From Lingula anatina (taxonomy: Eukaryota; Brachiopoda; Lingulata; Lingulida; Lingulidae), in contig NW_019775506.1 in NCBI RefSeq assembly GCF_001039355.2, positions 272,896 to 336,895 of the forward strand: a stretch of DNA of 64,000 bases. Direction: 5' to 3'. The translations under genes were made by a program, and so were the position numbers. The notes under the pieces are model-generated. The model was not told the DNA's origin, did no database searches, and saw only the letters and a list, made by a program, of their open reading frames with translations. Shown here piece after piece: positions 13,626 through 26,376 of the stretch (position 1 is the stretch's first letter; each line of letters starts with the position of its first letter).

Positions 13626-15270
13626 GCTGGCGACTGTAAACTGTAGTTCGGATGACAAAACCGTGGTGACATTTGATATGGAATATGTTTAGTGACATGT
13701 CAGTTTTGTTTTAAACGATATAATGAAATTTAGCATGATGTGCACCGTTGGATATTTGGCCTAATACTCAGTATTGTTTCAATTAGGCAATATTAGACGA
13801 AAACGTAAAAAGCAACAATCTACACATTTTCCATGTCAAGTGTTATTGCTATACATTTGACTAATTTTTTCCTCAGGTATATTGTCGATCTATTAGTGCC
13901 ATATTTTATAAACTGCCTCTGTTCTTTAAGTCTCCCAATATACGAAGTCAGATCTATTTAACTCAGATGCAAAACATTAAGATGTGCTGAAAATCTGGAA
14001 TATGACGGTTTTTATAAACACATGAAAATAATTCTCCATTCAACTTAAACATCTGGAAATTGTATTATTTGATGGATATATTTTTACATTTGAGTGGTAT
14101 AGGCATATATATCATTAAAATTTTACTTTGTAACCACGAAGAATCAACATTTAATTTACCATATGCCTAGAATCGTTTATATAATTATTAAGAATAATCT
14201 GATGTTCGAAAAGGCGGGATATAAATTCCCTTTTAAATTTTGTGAACGAGAAATTTAAGGAACATCGCATGACATAGATGTGAGTTAAAAATGTCATCAG
14301 TATTTGAAGGAGAATACAGTGGAACGGATTTAACTGGAGTTATGAAAAGTTAAATTTGGATACAGTTATATTGGATGTATAGATACATGTAATGGCACTG
14401 AGAACGAGATGTGGCATTGGAAAACATCTATCATCTTATGCAAGTGTATAACCTGGAAACTCGTGCTGGGCAATATGTAATTTCACGCTGTGCCATATAC
14501 TCATGCCTGTGTGTGTCTTATTAACTCCTGCTAGATATTTTACAATTTCTCTTTGTGCCATACTCCTATAAATATATAGCGAGCTATTTATGACGTTAGC
14601 TGAGCGCAGTTATGCTTTAATTATTTACCAAATATTTCTGCGACACTGGAAGAGTATTGAAATGAACAGAGGGGAGAGCCAACTGTTTGTTTTTCTGAAG
14701 TTGGCGTATGGAAACCAAAAAAGTGTTGTCGCCTTTATTTCTGTATCTTTCGTTTAATTTCATATTATTCTATTTATTTGCATGAAACGGCATAATAGTT
14801 TGCAACCTTACTCTCTCTGTTATATCTCAAATTTTTCTTGGGACAAAAGTGGCAAAATAAGTTTTGTAATTATTACACAGTGGGTTCAGAAAATTATGGA
14901 ACTATGTTTGATTAGTTCAATGCTGGTACTCATTTTTTCTGTAATCACGCTTTAAGGTTGAAAAAGTTGAGCGGGACTCTTGGATAGTTAAATTATATTA
15001 GCTTTTGCCATATTTAATTGTATTTTGGATTACCACAAGACCATTTGTTATGCATAGTTAAGAATAGTTAAACATGTTAACATTTTTGTACCTATTTATG
15101 TCATTTAAGAGATATCTCATCACTAATGATATATAGTGTATCATTAAAATGCATGGTGTTTATATTCTAGTATTTCACATCTTTTTTGGTATACATTACT
15201 GCGGTCTGAAGAGTGAACTCAAGTCAAATTCCAGGATCAAATGTTCTGTGTTTTATTAGATTAACAAGTG

Positions 15271-15276
15271 AATAAA
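15271..15276 (+). terminator. Candidate poly(A) signal, disordered-protein gene
   Basis: AATAAA about 1.65 kb after the stop codon, with T-rich sequence shortly downstream. A second AATAAA lies about 70 bases further on, so the true site is uncertain. Confidence 0.35.
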
Positions 15277-15540
15277 GCCATAAACGTAAAAGACTGTCAG
15301 TCTTCTTCTAAGAAAACTCATTGTGGATGTAAGGGAGGGTTGAAAATGTTAAAATAAACCCAAATACATGAATGGCTGGCTTCTATGAGAAAAATCATAC
15401 AAGGGTAGATCAAAAATGTTTAATAATAAGTATTTATACTTTTCTACTGGGCTTTTGGTAGTAATATAAGAATATGTATACGTTTTCAACGTGATTTACT
15501 CAAGCAGATCGTATTTCGTTCGAACTTATGCAATTTAGAA

Positions 15541-15656
15541 AGAAAGAAAATGAACATAAATAGATATGCACGTGTGAAAAAATCCATATCCAAAGTTTAT
15601 CTTTAGTTTTTACATTCCCCAAGCTTTAAATTCCCATTTTGGCACTTAGCCTAAGA
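15541..15656 (+). repeat. Diverged direct repeat, copy 1
   Basis: Shares an ordered series of words (GTGTGAAAAAAATCCA, AAGCTTTAAATT, CACTTAGCCTAAG) with 16246-16369. Moderately diverged, so an old dispersed repeat or local duplication; family not recognised. Confidence 0.6.
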
Positions 15657-16245
15657 ATCACGTCTTTTCTCGCTGCACTACGCTTACATCTTCTTACAAG
15701 ACGTTTGAGATGTAAAGCTAAATCTGACGCAAATTACCCATTACGAAGCTCAAATGGGCGCAGAAAGCTTTAAAACCCACTGAAGAATGCAACATACATT
15801 TCTAAATTTGCATTTTAACACAGTTTCGTTAAAGACCTCTTTTCATTTGATTCATAACAAGCCACGACAAATTCTTCGTCAGGCGAGTACTTCACAGGAA
15901 AGACGTACATGAAGCAAATAATTCTCTCTCAATTAACATCAGATTAAAGTCGGATCCGAGCACATAATGATAAAATTTTCAATTCGATTTGGCTTTGCAT
16001 ACCGACAGTTATTGAAATAAAACATTTTGACAAAAACTGCTTAACACTTTATTATTGCTCAGTTATTTTTCTGCCTATACGGTAGTTCTGTCACAATATT
16101 TAATGATGGCGCTTCTCTAAATGGAACACAGTCATGGTTTGTACTCCTTGTTATAACCTTACAATGCACATTAGTTGCAGAAAGGTTGCGCCTACGTGGT
16201 GCAACTAATCTCTTCGGCACTTGGAACTTTTAGCAATGTATTACA

Positions 16246-16369
16246 AAAAGAAAATGAAAAGAAGTACATATGCAAAGTGTGAAAAAAATCCAGATCCAAA
16301 GGACAGTGTGCATGTTTAGTATTTACTTTTTCCAAGCTTTAAATTAACATTTTGTCACTTAGCCTAAGC
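16246..16369 (+). repeat. Diverged direct repeat, copy 2
   Basis: Second copy of the repeat at 15541-15656, with small insertions relative to copy 1. Confidence 0.6.
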
Positions 16370-18344
16370 CACCGATCCATGTCTTCTGTTTGTTAAACTG
16401 ATAATAAGTGCATGTAGGTATGTCTGTTCTCGGAATTCTCAGAATTTTCTCTGACTTACCAATGTATAATGAATTCGTTCCAACATTCAAATTTAGTCCA
16501 TGCTTTTTTTTTCTAAAAAGTTTGGTTTTTTGTTATAATATCTTAAGAGATTATTACAGAGTATAGCCATCTATGGAGATCATGTGGTCTGTTGGCAAGC
16601 ACAGATTCCAGAATAATTGCTTATAACTGCTGTTTTGGAGGTAAAAGACAATTTATTTTATTTCTACAAGTTGTTTACTATGTATTTATTGTGAAATATG
16701 AATCTCATACAAAGAGTTGTTATGCCTTTAGAGCACTTCTTCGCGCCTGCGTAAGTGTAAGTGTAAAGAAGGCAAAACAGGCTCCAGCGTTTTGTAACTA
16801 TCACTTAAGTCGGCGACAAGCATTAGACTTAAAACAGAATTCATTTATTCAAATGAAATTATAAATGGGGACACGCTAGCCATTCTGTGTTCCGCCCTCC
16901 TCGGGTCGCGTGAGATGAATGTGTTAAAGACTGTTGGAAGACGGCCCATATCACTCATGCTGTAACCTTGGCAAGTTTTAGCGCCGGTCCTGTTCACCTC
17001 CGATTTATTGACCTCGGTTTCGTTCCGGTCTAGAATCAGTCTAATGGACTCACATGCCGAATGTTCTTCAAATAGCTTAAACTGATAGATCTTTTATTCA
17101 CTGAGGCCACCGTCTGATATCCAATAAATTCAATGCAATTATCGCCAGCATACTGCAGACCTGCAATTGCAATTGTCAATTGCAATAAAAAGAAAATTTT
17201 CAACGAAGTCTTTGAAATGTACATCCGTTTAACCAGCTCAAAAGCAGTTTTAAACTTTTTCAGCCTCACGTGAACTCGACCAAATACCCAGCGCAATAAG
17301 TAGCAAATGATTTATTGCTTGAAAAAAGATGATATTCAAAGCACAAAGCTGGTGAGGATGATGTTGTTTCTTGATGAAAAATAACACGCATGCTACCCCG
17401 AAAAGCACCAAAATAATGCCCCATACGAGGTCTGTTTGCCATTACAGCGGACATTTTTAAGTATAAAACACAATATCGATTATGTGTGTGTGTGTGTGTG
17501 ATTGTGTCCATTCCTTTCCATTCATTTTCTCTTGAAGTAGAACTATCGTCTGGTCATCAAATATTTTGTATGTTGACAAAACATTCATTAAAGAGGCATC
17601 CAAAAAAGGCTAGTGTCTTCATTAAAAAGAATTAAATCTGTTTACAAATCTATGGTTGAAATAGAGTATAGTTTGCTGAGATACAGTGTATAGGCCTATA
17701 CTAAGGTATAGATTGGCACGTGTTTCATGTGAAAAGAAACAATTGATGTAAGTTGATGTAATGCGATGCCTGGTGTAGTTTCTTTTGATATTTCGACAAA
17801 CGGCTCTTTATGTGTCCTGAATTCAATCACCAAGGTGACAAATACCAAGTGTCAGCATTTACAGCGTTTTAACGTGTTCGACTCACTCTGATGGGCGCTA
17901 ATGATGTCTGTTTTATGTTAATGCCTCCATTTGTTAAATCGGTCTTTTATACTCCCATAGAATGTGGAAGAGGTATGGCAACAGTATGTGTAGATACCAC
18001 GTCTCTTCGTATGTTCAGTATGTTCAGTTGATGGTATACGGGTAGAAATTTCCAGAACGCTGTGTCGGGTGGGGGAAGGGGGAGAGAGAGAGAGAGATAG
18101 AGAGAGGGAGAAAATCTCTTTTTAGTCTTTAAGTTTAACAACATGAATGCTGTAGCGAAGCTAGATAAATCGCCACCGTTGCACTCGCTACAGGACACAG
18201 GTTTTCTTAAAGGACGCATTTTACAGTTTGATAGTTCAAGTTGCCGGCGACAGGATGATCACGATGCAATTTTTTGCTAACTTATTAATTAGAAATTTCC
18301 CATTGATTAAAAATGCGCTGGATAAAAGTATAACCAAGGTATGT

Positions 18345-18350
18345 TTTATT
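18345..18350 (-). terminator. Poly(A) signal of the S8 gene
   Basis: AATAAA on the minus strand about 330 bases past the stop codon (TAG at 18680-18678). It is a plausible 3' end for this last exon. Confidence 0.5.
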
Positions 18351-18677
18351 TAATAAAATATTTTCCCAGTTACAGCACTGTCAACACTTCTCTTTTTTTG
18401 CATAACTTATACCTTTCTGGCACATGATAGCGGATTCTCATCGTTTTTCATAAACCATAGTTCTAAGTTTAACTGTGTTGATACGAAGTGTAGAATTCAG
18501 AATAAACTTTAAAATAAGAAAAATAATGTTGGATACCGATGAGTTAGATAAATCCAAATGAATGTCATTTATCCAACACATTTGACAAAAGTGAAGATGT
18601 ATAGCACTTTACACGAAGAAAAGCTTCAGTCAGCGATAAGACACTTGCTTGGGGCACAGCGACCACACGTCAGTAGT

Positions 18678-21600
18678 CTAACAAGAAGGATGATACAACA
18701 AGCGGTTGGGCGTGTCTGAGGCCCATGGACTAGCCTGAAAGCTAATCTGGTTCTTGGTGGACCTGAAAATAATTAACTAGAATAAATTTTGATACATAAA
18801 CATTCAAGATGAAAGATATACGTTCATTTCCATTTAAGATGAAAGATTTACTTTAAACGAGTTAGCGCAGTATACGGGCGCATGTTCGTGAGCGCGCGTT
18901 AGTGTCATTTAGCGCTTTCACGCCCTTTTACCCATTCAAATACAAATGTACGTTTCCTCATTTTACCACAATGTGTTTGATTTGCTTCAGTTAATCCAAA
19001 ATGTGTCATAAAACGCCATACTTACATGTCAATGAGCCATTGTCTTACATCTTCAAAGCCTGGCAGGTCAACCTGCTTACTCAGGTACTCCGCTATAACC
19101 CCCGACTAGAACAGTATATATATATATATATATATTAATGAACAATGCACATCTTCTGGAAATCAATCTTATTTTCTATATAAATGTGTCGTGGAGGAGT
19201 TAACAAAACAATTCAATTATTTCAAGGTCAGCTTTAGAAATCAGATGTTTAACAGGTGTATTTCTGTAAATTACCAAAATGCTCTTTTAACTTACCGTGA
19301 GAGCGGTGGAGAACGACGTTCCTAAAAACAAGAATCACATTTCAGTCTTAAGGGAATGCATTCAATATGTACACGTTTCATGAATACTAATAATTTATAA
19401 CGTGTTTTCCCATTGTAAAAGTGGACCAAAGGGTGATCTTGACTTCTCTTTTTCTAAAAGATCCGTTTGAAAAAAAAAAAAAAGTTGCCTCTGCAGTTAT
19501 TATAAACCAAAGACTCATGGTGAAAAAAAAAAAACAGAATCTGTTCTGTGATCAAGGCATAGAAATGTGTTATCCAATGTGCACTACCTACCAGTATAAC
19601 CGCTGTAATATCCACTGTTTTGCGTTGACTTAAAACCACGTATACTGGAGCCCTGGAACGGAATGAAAACGCCATTATTCTGATCCTGTGTAATTATTTC
19701 ATTTCCAAAATCTCCAACCAGTGTACCAAGTTTTACTTTAAGTGCATGTAGTAAAAAGGCATTCACAGGCTTCAAGTTTCTTTTATACCATCTTTTATAC
19801 CAGATCAGACAAAAATGTTCTTTTCTATATCATTTGTTGATCAGCAACAATTGTCACAATTTTTTTCTTTTTTTAATCATTTAAACATATTTGGCGTATT
19901 ATTTACAGTGTAACTCACCGGTGCCAAGATGTCAACACAAGGACCATAATTCGTATTTTCACAAAAGTCATCATTACGCCCAGAGCAACCGACAGATATT
20001 CTAAAAAGAAAAGCTGATAAAAGTTCACACTAGCTCACTGTCTAATATTCAGAATCATTGAGCAACAAAGAAATCGTTACATCGATAAACATGCCGTGTA
20101 ACCTACATTACAATTTACTCCCGGGCTTTATGGATTTGTTTGATTCTGAATCGTTCTTACTTCCCAAGAGAGCAAACAGACTGCCTACCTAACACAAATA
20201 TCTCATCTTCTTCCTTTATACATACCTGTCAAAGATCTATGCAAAGAAAGCACCGGTGTAACGAAACTGAGGGTCAGTGTATCAGAAAGTCCGCCTTCCA
20301 TTTAGTTATAATGGTTAGGGTTAGCCTGACCTCAGTGGGTCAAAATCGAAGGCGAGGCTTACCTGTACAAATGAATGGGAAGCGGACTCTCTATCATGGA
20401 GGACTCTGTGTCAAGTGCCATCGGCCAAATAAAGACTTAAGTTAAGATATTGATAAAGCAGCGACTGCAATTCATTAAAAAGATTTACTCACGAATAGTT
20501 GGAGCCTGCAGGATAAATGTCGCAAGCAGAGACGTTGTTGTTCCCGGCGGCTGCCACTGGGATAGCTTTCTGTGTATACAGATAATGATTGAATTAACCC
20601 TTTTTTGGGAAATAAATCAGTACGTTTGGCTAAAAATGCATAAAAGTAACTGTAAAAATAACATAGCGCGCAACCAGAGTAAAAGAATAATCAATGACAG
20701 TTTATTCCTAAAATGTCAAATTATTTTTCTTTTTTGCATAATTAATTCCAAATCAATTTTAAAATGCATGATGTTGTTTTGAAGTAAGCTTAAGAAGTGA
20801 GTTCTGTACTTACGAATTTCTCGACGAATTTCTGCATTTCGTCACTGATTGCAATCGAATACTCATTTGTTGTTACGGATAAGCTGAAAATTCATATACA
20901 TGTAAGTATAAGTAAATGTAATACTGAAAATTCATAAAACAATTCTCATTTAAATAGGTCCTGTCAATAGTGAAAGGTAAAACTAGCAACATATTCTCAA
21001 AAACAAAAATAGATAAATAAAAATGAAAAAATATATATATAAAGAAAGAAAAGAAAAATAAGAAACTAACTCTTACTTGATTACTGATTTAGATCCGTGG
21101 GTGGAATCTGCACCTTCGCCCGTCAGTCTACTAGCTATGTAATCTAGCCCACAGAGTAGAGTGCTGAAATACCAAATAAACAAAACACGGCACAGTTGAG
21201 CTAATTGATAGAGGTGGACCTCAATACACGAACTTTTTTCTTTTTTCTTTTCACATAGAAAGAAAATTAATATATGCTCGTCGATATTTAGTTTCTTACT
21301 TAATTATAAATTATCAGAGAACTAAAACTGTAGGGGTGATAGGGGTGATTTAATGGTGATATTACTAGATGTCTCCGGATCCATTTTCGTCTAGAATCTT
21401 CACTGCATTCAAAATGCTGCCCTTGCTAACAGAAGCTATCAGTCCTGAATCACAAAAAAGAACCACTTAGAAAATCAATCTTAGTTCATATGCAACAGTT
21501 GGACTTATATAAATATTGTTTGTATGCTATTTTTTAATCTGTCTCTGTCTCTCTCTCTCTTTCTCTCTCTGTGTGTGTGTGTGTGTGTGTGTGCTACTGT

Positions 21601-24600
21601 GTGCCGTGTGTTATGAGCAGAGTCTTACCTGCTACTATAGAACCGTGTCCATGAGTATCAGGAACGTGCCACGTGTTCACATTGCCATCCACGCAGTTGT
21701 GCGCCTAAAATAATCCAAATCAATTCTATGTTACTCTTTTTCAATCAATAAATAGAAAAAAAAATGAATACATGAATGGTTCAAGGAAGAAATATGGAAG
21801 TAAAGACATATTTTGCCTGACTACTACGGCAAAACTTAACAAATTTTTATCATAAAGGGCCCTTCGTGTTTTATACTGAAGAATATCCCGTGACACAGGG
21901 TCCACTTCTCAAAGCTACTTGGTCCTGTCCTTGCACAGCTACTTGGTCCTGTCCTAAATTTTGACCCTGTTTCGTTACACTAACACTAACACTTACCCTA
22001 ACCAGTACGACTCTAATGGAGGGCAGGCTCTCTTTTACAAGGACCCTCAGTTTCTTTACACCGGTGTGACAGGAATGGCTGTCCACTAGGAACAGTAGTC
22101 CGTTCCCTGTTATTTTGTACAGGTGACATTCGTCCCATGAACGAACCCCAATACTCTAACTAACACTAATGTGTACTAGAGTGTATTCATATAGGACCCT
22201 GGACGTCCTTTACTGGGACTACCATTCCTAACGCCTGACTTCGATTCCTACATGTAGGACTTCTATGCTTTCTACACTTAAGGTCTTTTAGCTATTACAA
22301 AATTCCAGATAGCTACATGCAATTTCGTAACACGTAGAAAACCTCTGGTAGAGAATAGGTCTACCTTTTTCATTTCTATACTATACTTTCTATACTATAA
22401 CGTGACAAGACAATAGATTAAATCTGACACTAGAATGATCAATCCTTCACTCACCCATTTCACTCTGTTTTGAAAACCCCTGTGGTCTCGATTTATCCCA
22501 CTTTACAGTAAATTGGGAAAGAGAAAAAAGTTATATTATCAATCAGAAAACCACAAACATGTACTTAATCGCTTCATTGAATTTTCTACCGTTAATCCCT
22601 ACTCATTTCATTTTAAAATCTAACACGTGTGGAAAAGTGGCATGTAATCCATCTAAAATTATTACTATATATATATATATATATAGAATGTATATCTTAA
22701 CATGTATATTTAAAAAAGACAACTTACGTATCCAGAACAAAAACGTCCACTGGTGACCTGAATTCTGTTGAAGATAACGAAAAAATTAAAGGCGACACTC
22801 AATCAGATCAAATCAATATATGTATTGTAGTATTTTAACATGTAATAAGCATATACAGTAGATACTTGACGGTTACATGTCAAACTAATCTCAACATCTC
22901 ACGCACGCACGCACACACACTCAAAGAATTCCCAATAATTCTGACCCTGTTCAGTTCAGAAATGTCTTTTATCAATTCATAAACATGAACGGAATGATAC
23001 TTTTACAAAAATAAATAAATAAATAAAATAAATAAATAAATAAATAAAATAAGAATGAAGCTGGTTTTTAATTAACAAAGCATGATCGTGTTTTAAACAC
23101 TAACAATCCATTTGTTGCAAAGAAGAAATCACAGATCACGAGGGTTGCAATGATAGGTAGAGACAAACTCAGAGAATGAATTCCATTTGCAATAGACCAA
23201 AATTCGACAATCGATTTGTGGAATGCCTTTTGGTATACTGTAGTTGTGTAGGTGTGGTTGACCTCATGCATGTAAGGAAGAACATAAAAACGAAAATCTA
23301 AATGTTTTTTTCTGCTCCAAGAATTCATTCTCTTCTGTTTCTGATTAATTAAAATTATTTTGAGATGGCCCTCTGGATAGAATGGCGTTTACAAGTGGCC
23401 AAAATGATAAAATTATCAATTAATGAATAAGAAAAAAGCCATACCTTCTGTTCTAAACGTGCTATCTAATTTTCCATCCCTTTGATCAATGCGGTCTAAG
23501 AACTAGATTAAAATCGAATATAAATAACGTTGTAGAGTTTAGATAACGTTTTTAAAATATATTTAAATTATGTATCCTCGGTACATGATTTGATTCAGCG
23601 GAGGTTCAATATGTGACGATTGTCAGAAACGGATAAACGGATATCTCTTAGATATTGGAATATGCACTCTATAGCAAACAATTGGCATGCTTAATTTTGT
23701 TAGATTTATTAAATACATTGATGTCAATTTACATGAGCACAAGTTGTAAAAATTGAGGAAAATGTATTGCATGTCGTACTTACCCAGTCAAACTCATTAC
23801 GATTTATTTCAGTTCCAGCAGCTTGAACCTTTAAATTGGGCTCGATGTAGTCGATGTCGTCTCCATAATCTGCCAAACTCCTCAGGATGCTGGGAAATGA
23901 TATTTGTATAATAGTAATAACGATTTTCGATAAAATGTACTTCCAAGTATGTAAAACAAGCAAAATAAATAATTCAGAATTAACAGATCATAAAAAGTAA
24001 AAGCACACTTCATCGAAAAAGATATGATGTCCAATTTCGTCGAGTAAGGTCCTTTTCCAAGCCATTGTTTAATGTGACCACTGTTAGTTTGATTATCACG
24101 TTTGTTTGATAGTCACGTTCTTGGCTGAACAACATATACCATAATAAATAATTTCATTCTTACATGACCAACGTGACATGTGTTTTATTTACCTTTTAAT
24201 TCTCCCTTTATTCAAAACTTTCAGTTTGTAGTAACTTCTTCCAGGGAGATTATACACGGGACTATCAACGTCAATATCGGAGACGCCAAGTGTATTCTTA
24301 ACTACCTGCTTGTGGCTTTTAACTAAATTCAAGTGAGAACGGAAGAAAGATGATAATTGGTGTTTTATACCCATTTCAATTTAGAATCATTGTATTAATT
24401 GTTGATATCAAATGCATGTTAAAATTGAAGTTCTCGAATTATGTAACATATTTATTCATTTTTTGTATGTTGTTACGTTTCTCTATTAGCTCATAAACAA
24501 AAAGTCAGAATCTTACTATGTAGACTACAGCCAATGATAAGACAGGGGAAGTAAAATGAATACCTTGGGCCTTATCCTTGCCTTTCTTCATGGCAACAAT

Positions 24601-26256
24601 GTATTCTCCTTCTATGGCATTCTTGGGGTTTTTGGCCTCTCTGATTTTTGCCTGTCCCGGCGGGGTTTTCTTTACAAACCCCATGTCAAGCTTCACAGCT
24701 ACAATATTACAATTATTGCTTTGGTTAAAAAATAAATAAATAGATACATATGTGTGTAATAAAATATTCACTCATTTAAGACATTGAATCATTGATACAT
24801 ACAAAAGGCATGAAAAGGCATGCAATGTTTACTTGGAAATTGATAATGCCAAATGTGAAATGCCAATTGTGCGGAAGTCGGTATATGGACATGTAGATGG
24901 ATATTGGGTTATGTGGTTTGTATTTTAGGCGTTTATCCTACTGTTTTATTTGGTGTTCTTGTGGGTACGCGAAAAGTTCCTGTTAGAATTTAGTGTTCTG
25001 AAACACATTAGCTGATCACGACTTCACCATTCTTTTTATCTCGATTACTGGTACTTTCACAATGGCTCTAACCTTAATAGTGCGTGTGGTTTGATTGATG
25101 GAATTAATGTCTATTTGTCAGTGAATTATCCTTAATGTGGAACTGGATACTTGTAATTCAATTAAAAGAAGTTGAATAACAATGTGGTTTCACACTTCGA
25201 CCAACTCGCTGCATTAACTTGTATTTTACTCATTTTTGTACCCATTACTATTGTTTTCAGAAGTTATTCTGTTGATGATAACAAATAAATAGATTTACAC
25301 ATCTTACGGTCTCTCTAACTACTGACAGCTTTACCATTTTGACAGCACGATTTCATAATTTTTACGGCTGTTTCCCCACTTCTTGTTCCCACACTTTCCA
25401 TTTTCCACACAACGCAACCGATGTGTGTCTCCACACATGAAGTACTTTTAAGTACTTAAAAGAGTTTTAATTTTTTATCAGATAGAAAGCGTGACAATAT
25501 AAACAATAAAACCAAACACTATTGTATGGAATAATGTGCATGCGTTGGTTGTTAAATGCATATATATCGTAATACGAAATCTCTCTCCGAGAATATTTAA
25601 GTCAGAAATCGCAATAGGTCAACAGAAATTCAGAGGTTTATCTAGAGCGCGTGCTTCAGTTTAAGTGTTTTCAGAAGAGTGGAGAGTGATGTTTACGTTG
25701 GTATTTTATTTTTAAAATACACACTCAAAAAATGCGTCACAAAAGTGTATTTCTGGTCTTCAGTTTGCTTGCATTATCATTAACATATAATGTTGTACTT
25801 CAGAATTGCGCTAGGTGAAAGAAGTCGCCTGTAACCACTAAATGCATTCGGAACACATTTTGCATGTAATAAAATCCTGGCATAATTATCAGCAACACTT
25901 AAATAAACTGCCATAAAAACAACACGTTCACGTATCATCGAATCATCACGTACCTTCCGATAGTGCCAATGAGCAAATCAAGCCGATCACAGCTAACCTG
26001 CAAATAGATCAGTTTTATCCTACATTATTGTACAACACTGTTTGAGAGAGAGATGGGGGGAAGGAGAGAGAGAGAGAGAGAGAGAAAGGGGGAGGGGGGC
26101 GAAGATGGCCCCAGTATACAGAATTGGAAATATAATTCTTACAAATGTACGTACGTCCTATCAAAAATGGACCTTATTAATATGCTCTCCTAATGCAATG
26201 CATCTGCACAACAAGGAGAAAGAGCTTCTTATATTTGGCGCCTCTTACCTCATCAT
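18678..26256 (-). CDS. Secreted proteinase K-like subtilase (peptidase S8) lacking the catalytic Asp
   Basis: Eighteen exons, listed high to low: 26256-26249, 25997-25954, 24698-24564, 24322-24193, 23889-23784, 23502-23445, 23297-23239, 22757-22728, 21704-21629, 21444-21366, 21163-21077, 20883-20814, 20569-20493, 20000-19919, 19652-19592, 19321-19296, 19105-19026, 18762-18678. All junctions are GT-AG and the phases agree throughout, giving 430 residues. Order: signal peptide (MMRLAVIGLICSLALSEA), inhibitor I9-type propeptide (about 45-137, with EGEYIVAMKKG and DYIEPNLKVQA), then the S8 domain. Retained: His210 (THGHGS), oxyanion Asn304 (AAGNNN), Ser370 (GTSFS), plus family words SVINLS and NYGPCVDILAPG. 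The Asp site reads FYVLPYMHEVNH: Pro168 stands where Asp belongs. The sequence after Ser (TALTSG) also departs from the usual ATPHVAG. Likely secreted; probably a pseudoprotease, though no activity can be read from sequence. Exon 7 (23297-23239) is the least certain exon because its acceptor has a poor pyrimidine tract. Confidence 0.88.
21541..21593. repeat. (CT)n(GT)n microsatellite
   Basis: CT-rich 21541-21570, then pure GT 21571-21593, in the S8 intron between exons 9 and 10. Confidence 0.9.
21913..21956 (+). repeat. Two-copy 25-base minisatellite in an S8 intron
   Basis: AGCTACTTGGTCCTGTCCT occurs at 21913 and again at 21938. It opens a roughly 500-base stretch of odd composition (see findings) between S8 exons 8 and 9. 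Confidence 0.7.
23007..23051. repeat. (AAAT)n microsatellite
   Basis: Ten or so ATAA units with one interruption, in the S8 intron between exons 7 and 8. Confidence 0.85.
26044..26100. repeat. (GA)n-rich purine tract
   Basis: Imperfect GA/G-rich run inside S8 intron 1, just upstream of exon 2 on the minus strand. There the complementary C/T-rich strand lies about 50-100 bases before the acceptor at 25998. Confidence 0.85.
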
Positions 26257-26368
26257 GTTGGTTTGTCGAAATCCTGCTGCCGTCTTTTTCTGGTGACTTG
26301 TTGTGGCTATTTCCTTCACCCGTGTGCCGCCAAAACGTAAAATGTGTACAAGTGCACGCTAGAGCGCC

Positions 26369-26376
26369 CTTTTATA
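26369..26376 (-). promoter_or_regulatory. TATA box of the S8 gene
   Basis: TATAAAAG on the minus strand, 113 bases upstream of the ATG at 26256, leaving room for a leader of roughly 80-90 bases. Confidence 0.6.

Larger units (their letters stand above)
13626..18340. other. Convergent intergenic region with the 3' UTR of the disordered-protein gene
   Basis: The 3' UTR of the upstream gene runs rightward from 13626; AATAAA at 15271-15276, followed by a T-rich stretch, is one plausible end. The rest holds a diverged direct repeat (15541-15656 and 16246-16369), a more GC-rich patch near 16870-17040, a 19-base perfect palindrome at 17167-17185 and small GT and GA microsatellites. No gene was recognised. 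Confidence 0.5.

Noticed and set aside
16592-16864. 90-codon plus-strand frame
   Set aside because: No splice partners, no domain, no codon bias, and located in convergent intergenic DNA.
22455-22500. Possible extra S8 exon on the minus strand (WDKSRPQGFSKQSE) with AG and GTGAGT borders
   Set aside because: It would end in phase 1, whereas the flanking exons 8 and 9 are both phase 0, and it has no counterpart in S8 proteins.
23068-23328. 86-codon minus-strand frame around S8 exon 7
   Set aside because: Only 23297-23239 of it fits splice phases and the S8 alignment; the rest is intron.
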